From Clostridia bacterium (lineage in GTDB: Bacteria; Bacillota; Clostridia; Oscillospirales; Butyricicoccaceae), in the NCBI GenBank assembly GCA_017560175.1, contig JAFYOK010000209.1, positions 1-7,832 of the forward strand: 7,832 nt of DNA. Direction: 5' to 3'. Position 1 is the first letter of the stretch, and each line of letters begins with the position of its first letter. Position numbers and translations under genes: made by a program. The notes below the pieces were generated by a model that saw only the letters and a list, made by a program, of their open reading frames with translations, was not told where the DNA came from and did not search any database. Below, piece by piece: positions 4,753-7,832 of the stretch.

Positions 4753-5778
4753 TTAGTCGTCCTTGTGCTGTGCATAGAACTCATCGTAATCCTTGAGCAT
4801 CATCTGCAGCAGGTCGGGCGTGTTCAGACCGTAGGGGCAGCGGCTCATGCAGGCATTACAATGCAGGCAGTTTTCGATCTTGTGCATCTTCTCGTACCAT
4901 GCATCGCTCATGTAGGGCTTGTAGGGAGAACGGCGAATCAGCTGCGCCATACGGGCCGCATTGGGGATCTCAATACCTGCGGGGCAAGGCAGGCAGTAAC
5001 CGCAGCTGCGGCAGAAGTTGCCGGCCAGTTCCTTGCGGTCGTGGTCGATGATGGCCTTGATCTCATCGGTCATCTCTGCGCCCTTATTGGTCAGTTCGAT
5101 CCACTGGTCCAGCTCCCACTCGTGCTGGATGCCCCAGATGGGAACGACATTTTCATGCTGCTGCATGAAGGCATAGCAGGCCTCGGCATTGTTGAGCAGG
5201 CCGCCCGACAGACCCTTCATGGCGATAAAGCCCATGTCATGCTGCTTGCACAGGTCGACCAGCTCCAGGTCGACTTCTGTAGCCAGATAGCAGAAGGGGA
5301 ACTGCAGAGTCTCATAATGGCCGCTGAGGATGGCTTCCTTGGCCTTGCCGGGACGATGGTTGGTGATACCGATATGGCGGATATAACCCTTCTCCTTGGC
5401 CTCCAGTGCTGCGGCAAAGGGGCCATTGGGATCATTGATATCGGGCAGTTCGGCAGGATTATGGAACTGGAACAGGTCGATGTAATCGGTCTTGAGCATG
5501 CGCAGGGAGTTTTCGATGTGGGCTGCAACGGTGGCCTTATCCTTGCCGCCGCTCTTGGTGGAAATAACGACCTGATCGCGGATGCCCTCAAAAGCAATGC
5601 CCAGCTTCTGTTCGCTGTCGGTATAAGCATTGGCGGTATCGAAATAGTTGATGCCGGCATCAAAGGCACGGCGAACCAGCTTAGCTGCATCCTCTACGGG
5701 AATACGCTGGATGGGAAGTGCACCAAACGCTGTCTTGGTGACCATCAGTTCGGTTTTACCCAGTCTTACCTTTTTCAA
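4753..5778 (-). CDS. Aldo/keto reductase with C-terminal 4Fe-4S double-cluster domain
   Basis: The protein has 341 residues. The aldo/keto reductase barrel covers about 1-245; the catalytic tetrad is visible as D47 and Y52 (YFDTANAYTDSE), K75 (VISTKSGG) and H106 (LFQFHNP), with GYIRHIGITNH following. The C-terminal part (about 250-320) carries two four-cysteine motifs: C256/C259/C262/C265 (CRSCGYCLPCPAGIEIP) and C304/C307/C310/C314 (CLHCNACMSRCPYG), expected to bind two [4Fe-4S] clusters. This Fe-S subfamily is common in strict anaerobes; the substrate is unknown, and electron transfer between a nicotinamide or other donor and the clusters is inferred. Start: the first codon is TTG, with GGGAGG 8 nt upstream and no suitable ATG, and MKKVRLGKTEL is the usual family N-terminus. 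The gene is transcribed away from the DUF6512 gene. Confidence 0.93.
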   Translation of the reverse strand: MKKVRLGKTELMVTKTAFGALPIQRIPVEDAAKLVRRAFDAGINYFDTANAYTDSEQKLGIAFEGIRDQVVISTKSGGKDKATVAAHIENSLRMLKTDYIDLFQFHNPAELPDINDPNGPFAAALEAKEKGYIRHIGITNHRPGKAKEAILSGHYETLQFPFCYLATEVDLELVDLCKQHDMGFIAMKGLSGGLLNNAEACYAFMQQHENVVPIWGIQHEWELDQWIELTNKGAEMTDEIKAIIDHDRKELAGNFCRSCGYCLPCPAGIEIPNAARMAQLIRRSPYKPYMSDAWYEKMHKIENCLHCNACMSRCPYGLNTPDLLQMMLKDYDEFYAQHKDD

Positions 5779-5795
5779 AATATTAGCCTCCCTTT
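5779..5795 (-). promoter_or_regulatory. Ribosome binding site that decides a TTG start
   Basis: On the minus strand GGGAGG lies 8 nt before TTG (5776-5778), the first codon of the reductase. There is no ATG in a position that this site could serve. Confidence 0.75.
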
Positions 5796-5809
5796 TTATA
5801 TTCCTTCAA

Positions 5810-5864
5810 AGGCTTCCCTGTGCAAGGGAAGCTGTCACCGGAGGTGACTGATGAGTTGTCTATT
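5810..5864 (+). repeat. Two-hairpin repeat, intact copy
   Basis: Stem 1 GCTTCCCT (5812-5819), loop GTGCA, AGGGAAGC (5825-5832); T; stem 2 GTCACC (5834-5839), loop GGA, GGTGAC (5843-5848); tail TGATGAGTTGTCTATT. The tail is identical to that of the split copy (minus strand, ending at 1855). A further short hairpin TGCGCC-AAC-GGCGCA follows at 5867-5881, and TATGGA-AAA-TCCATA at 5891-5905. If the reductase promoter is the -10 box at 5916, all of these are in its 5' leader. Confidence 0.8.
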
Positions 5865-5915
5865 GTTGCGCCAACGGCGCATCTTTCTCTTATGGAAAAT
5901 CCATAATATATTTCT

Positions 5916-5945
5916 ATTATACCACCATGCTAACGCACTGCACAA
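5916..5945 (-). promoter_or_regulatory. Possible promoter of the aldo/keto reductase gene
   Basis: On the minus strand: TTGTGC (5940-5945), 18 bp, TATAAT (5916-5921). The -10 is perfect and the -35 partial. It would give an unusually long leader of about 130 nt holding the repeat. No closer promoter-like pair was seen. I found no convincing plus-strand promoter for the DUF6512 gene in this same spacer. Confidence 0.45.
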
Positions 5946-6004
5946 TACTATTTTCCCCATCCTGTGCATAGAAATATCTCACTCTGTTTTTGGGAGGCTT
6001 TTCT

Positions 6005-6550
6005 ATGGAACATACCGTCAAACCTGCCCTGTGGGGCTTTCTCTTCACCTCGATCGCCGGGACACTACTGCATTTCGCGTGGCAGAGTTTCGGCAATCCG
6101 GCTATCCTCGCCCCCTTCGTCCCGGTCAATGAAAGTATATGGGAACATCTCAAGCTGCTCTACTGGCCTACCGTCTTTTACTCGACCGTGCAGCTGTTTC
6201 GCGTCGGCCTGGATCCCCACCTGCTGTGGGCACGATGCTGCGGTCTGGTCTGCGGCCTGCTGGCCACCGTCATCTTTTATTATACCTATACCGGAGTCAT
6301 CGGCCGTGGCTTCCTCACGGTGGATATCCTGCTCTTTTATCTGTCGGCTTTTCTGACCTACGGCCTGAGCCATGCCCTCTATGCTCGCTTCCCCATACCG
6401 GAAGGATGGGAAGTACAGCTCTTTTCCGGCCTCATCCTGCTGATCGGCCTGGCTATGCTCTTTTGGACATGGGCTCCGCCCCACATCCAGCTCTTCCGTG
6501 ATCCCATCAGCGGCAGTTTCGGCATCGTTGCACCCATGCCCCGAAGATGA
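6005..6550 (+). CDS. DUF6512 family integral membrane protein
   Basis: The protein has 181 residues and about five membrane segments (near 8-28, 47-66, 76-97, 104-126, 137-157). After the first segment it has the motif APFVPVNESIWEHLKLLYWP (about 36-55), the conserved cytoplasmic or interfacial signature I associate with DUF6512 proteins of Firmicutes; the function is unknown. The ATG at 6005 is chosen because GGGAGG lies 7 nt upstream; a TTG five codons earlier has no such site. It is followed after 28 nt by the acetamidase/formamidase gene on the same strand, with no terminator between, so co-transcription is likely. A role in moving the amide substrate or its products is conceivable from the context but nothing in the sequence shows it. 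Confidence 0.85.
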   Translation: MEHTVKPALWGFLFTSIAGTLLHFAWQSFGNPAILAPFVPVNESIWEHLKLLYWPTVFYSTVQLFRVGLDPHLLWARCCGLVCGLLATVIFYYTYTGVIGRGFLTVDILLFYLSAFLTYGLSHALYARFPIPEGWEVQLFSGLILLIGLAMLFWTWAPPHIQLFRDPISGSFGIVAPMPRR

Positions 6551-6578
6551 TATACTGAAGAAAAAAGGAGGTCTCTCC

Positions 6579-7478
6579 ATGGCCAATATCGTTATTTCTT
6601 CCGACCATATCCACGGTGCCTTCGACAAGGCTCTCTCCCCTGCCGCCCATGCCCATTCGGGCGACACCGCCGTTTTTCATTGCATCGACTGCTACTGCGG
6701 CGCCCTGCATACCGACCACATGAAGCGCAAGGACATGCAGGTACGCATCGCCAATCCGGCCACAGGCCCTCTGTATATTGAAGAAGCCAAGGCCGGTGAT
6801 ATCCTCAAGGTGGAGATCCTCGATATCCGTCCCGATACCAAGGGCTGCATGAGCGCACGTCCCGGTATCGGTGCCTATGAAATCGAGCCTGCCATCTGCC
6901 GTGTTTTTTCTGTCGATCCCGATAAAATGACCGTTGACTTCGACGGACTCACCGTATCTCTCAAGCCCATGATCGGCGTTATCGGCACAGCCCCTGCAGG
7001 GGATCCCATCGATACCGAAACGCCCGAAGAACACGGCGGCAACCTGGATATCAAGGACATGAATGCCGGCAACATTCTCTATCTCCCCGTCAATGTCGAT
7101 GGTGCGCTGCTCTCCATGGGTGATATTCATGGCGTACAGGGTGATGGCGAGACCCTCATCTGTGCCCTTGAAATGTGCGGCACGGTCACCGTTCGTGTCA
7201 CCGTCCTCAAGGATCGCTACGATATCCCCACACCTATGATCGAGTCCCCCACCCATTATATGGCCACAGCGGCCGCCCCTACCCTGGATGAATGTTCCAT
7301 CCTGGCCGCACGCAAGATGCACCGCTTCCTCATGGCACACACCAAGCTGGATAATCCCCATGCCGGTATGCTCCTCTCCCTCAAGGGCGACCTGCGCATC
7401 AGCCAGATCGTAAATCCCAACAAGGGCTGTATCATGTCCTTCCCCAAGGATGTTGTAGAGATTGATTTTGAGGGATAG
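6579..7478 (+). CDS. Acetamidase/formamidase family amidohydrolase
   Basis: The protein has 299 residues, the normal length of the short bacterial members of the FmdA/AmdA family, which hydrolyse formamide, acetamide or related small amides to the carboxylate and ammonia. Family features in order: an N-terminal strand-rich region with AVFHCIDCYCGAL (about 31-43), AGDILKVEILDI (72-83), a central GGNLDIKDMNAGNILYLPV segment (about 153-171), the signature GDIHGVQGDGE (181-191), and the C-terminal LRISQIVNPNKGCIMSFPK (272-290). Acidic and histidine residues in the GD.H..QGDGE motif are expected to take part in metal binding and catalysis. It is cytoplasmic with no signal peptide. The ATG at 6579 has AAAGGAGG 7 nt upstream, the best ribosome site in the window. 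It is probably the second gene of an operon with the DUF6512 protein. The exact substrate cannot be read from the sequence. Confidence 0.93.
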   Translation: MANIVISSDHIHGAFDKALSPAAHAHSGDTAVFHCIDCYCGALHTDHMKRKDMQVRIANPATGPLYIEEAKAGDILKVEILDIRPDTKGCMSARPGIGAYEIEPAICRVFSVDPDKMTVDFDGLTVSLKPMIGVIGTAPAGDPIDTETPEEHGGNLDIKDMNAGNILYLPVNVDGALLSMGDIHGVQGDGETLICALEMCGTVTVRVTVLKDRYDIPTPMIESPTHYMATAAAPTLDECSILAARKMHRFLMAHTKLDNPHAGMLLSLKGDLRISQIVNPNKGCIMSFPKDVVEIDFEG

Positions 7479-7533
7479 GCTTCCCTTAGTTAGGGAAGCT
7501 GTCACTGAAAGTGACTGATGAGTATGTCTATTC
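7478..7533 (+). repeat. Two-hairpin repeat, intact copy, directly after the acetamidase stop
   Basis: Stem 1 GCTTCCCT (7479-7486), loop TAGTT, AGGGAAGC (7492-7499); T; stem 2 GTCACT (7501-7506), loop GAA, AGTGAC (7510-7515); tail TGATGAGTATGTCTATT. The A/T pair at the end of stem 2 replaces the C/G pair of the 5810 copy on both arms, a compensating change. It begins at the last base of the stop codon and may serve as a weak 3'-end hairpin; there is no T-tract after it. Confidence 0.8.
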
Positions 7534-7552
7534 AATAATTTCCTTATTTGAA

Positions 7553-7678
7553 GCCCTCTTTTGAAAGAGGGTGGCATTGCCATACCTTTGGTGGCAATGA
7601 CGGGTGATTGGCAGTAGTGGCTTGTTTAGTCGGCCAATCCTCAGTCCGCTCCGCGGCCAGCTCCTTTCAAAAGGAGCC
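7553..7678. repeat. Inverted pair of a second palindrome subfamily
   Basis: Left unit: CCCTCTT-TTGA-AAGAGGG (7554-7571), TGG, CATTGCC...GGCAATG (7575-7599) and a tail ending GATTGGC (7606-7612). Right unit, read on the minus strand: GCTCCTT-TTGA-AAGGAGC (7677-7660), TGG, then CCGC-GGA-GCGG (7656-7646) and a tail ending GATTGGC (7639-7633). The two units share the TTGA loop, the stem order and the GATTGGC end, and face each other around a 20-bp centre. The layout resembles the main two-hairpin family but the sequence is different. No coding capacity. Confidence 0.65.
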
Positions 7679-7695
7679 TTTAACGCGGAAATTTA

Positions 7696-7752
7696 TTAAA
7701 CAACTCATCCACCACTATCGTGGTCCCCCTTCCCTTACACAGGGAAGGCTAT
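7696..7752 (-). repeat. Two-hairpin repeat, intact copy next to the right-hand terminator
   Basis: On the plus strand: tail CAACTCATCC, stem 2 ACCAC-TATC-GTGGT (7711-7724), stem 1 CCTTCCCT (7728-7735), loop TACAC, AGGGAAGG (7741-7748). Stem 2 has different bases from the other copies yet is still fully paired. The outer end TAGCCTTCCCTGTGTA (minus strand) equals the half copy at 1480. Confidence 0.75.
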
Positions 7753-7788
7753 TAAGAAAGGCCGCTCACCCGAGCGGTCTTTCTTTGC
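7752..7788 (-). terminator. Intrinsic terminator of the gene at the right edge
   Basis: A 14-bp stem with one G/T wobble (AAGAAAG/CTTTCTT and CCGCTC/GAGCGG, 7754-7767 with 7772-7785) closes on a 4-nt loop. It begins 3 nt beyond the apparent stop codon at 7789-7791 on the minus strand. Being T-rich on both sides, it may also stop plus-strand transcripts from the acetamidase operon. Confidence 0.75.
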
Positions 7789-7832
7789 TTATTCTTCTGA
7801 ATCGTAAAACGAATCCAAAACATAGGTCGTAA
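7789..7832 (-). CDS. C-terminal end of a minus-strand gene, product unknown
   Basis: The last 13 codons before a TAA read TTYVLDSFYDSEE, an acidic tail typical of a soluble protein end. The frame is open to the window edge, and a strong terminator starts just after the stop, which is the main support. Too short to identify; the call depends on the sequence beyond the window. Confidence 0.45.
   Translation of the reverse strand, partial: TTYVLDSFYDSEE

Noticed and set aside
4765..5847. 360-codon plus-strand ORF, longer than the gene opposite
   Set aside because: The opposite strand encodes an aldo/keto reductase with full catalytic tetrad and two Fe-S motifs; the plus ORF is its shadow and runs into a repeat.
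6507..7583. 358-codon minus-strand ORF opposite the acetamidase
   Set aside because: Shadow of a clear acetamidase/formamidase; composition (many Gly, Asp, His, Ile) is what the complement of this gene's codon use produces.
7608..7832. 74-codon plus-strand ORF running off the right edge
   Set aside because: It spans a palindrome, a repeat copy and a terminator; the minus-strand gene end at 7789 with its terminator explains this edge better.

Overview
The window looks like ordinary chromosome from an anaerobic gut Firmicute, most likely of the Oscillospiraceae/Ruminococcaceae type. That is inference from strong AGGAGG ribosome binding sites, sigma-A style promoters, a DUF1292 protein, an Fe-S aldo/keto reductase, an AgrC/LytTR-type two-component pair and many dispersed intergenic palindromes. 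The genus cannot be fixed from the sequence alone. No phage, transposase, CRISPR, rRNA or tRNA gene was seen.

Layout. From 5778 down to 1 all genes are on the minus strand. In order of transcription they are: an aldo/keto reductase with two C-terminal [4Fe-4S] motifs (TTG start), a small acidic DUF1292 protein, two tandem paralogous GNAT acetyltransferases, a cytosolic parvulin-type peptidyl-prolyl isomerase, a LytTR response regulator and its membrane histidine kinase. The kinase has a GTG start and is cut by the window edge. From 6005 to 7478 two plus-strand genes form a probable operon: a DUF6512 membrane protein and an acetamidase/formamidase. A further minus-strand gene apparently ends at 7789, with only its last 13 codons in the window.

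Regulation. Good promoters precede the DUF1292 gene (perfect TTGACA-17-TATAAT), the isomerase (TTGACA-17-TACAAT) and the response regulator. Weaker -10 boxes precede both GNAT genes and the reductase. Intrinsic terminators follow the isomerase, the DUF1292 gene and the gene at the right edge. Most minus-strand genes therefore look singly transcribed; the kinase/regulator pair is translationally close-coupled.

The most unusual content is intergenic. (1) A two-hairpin repeat family (stem 1 GCTTCCCT/AGGGAAGC, stem 2 GTCAC/GTGAC, tail TGATGAGTTGTCTATT) has four intact copies, one copy split by a 62-bp insert and one half copy. (2) Two arrays of very short hairpins with 3-4-nt loops are joined by fixed linkers (ATATCACT in one, GCTTCAT in the other) while the stems differ, immediately after stop codons. 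(3) A 490-bp gene-free island (1480-1969) rich in hairpins is bounded by inverted repeat ends. (4) A 126-bp inverted pair of a second palindrome subfamily lies between convergent genes. None has a protein-coding explanation. They are the best candidates for something under-described, though I cannot tell from this window whether such repeats are already catalogued.
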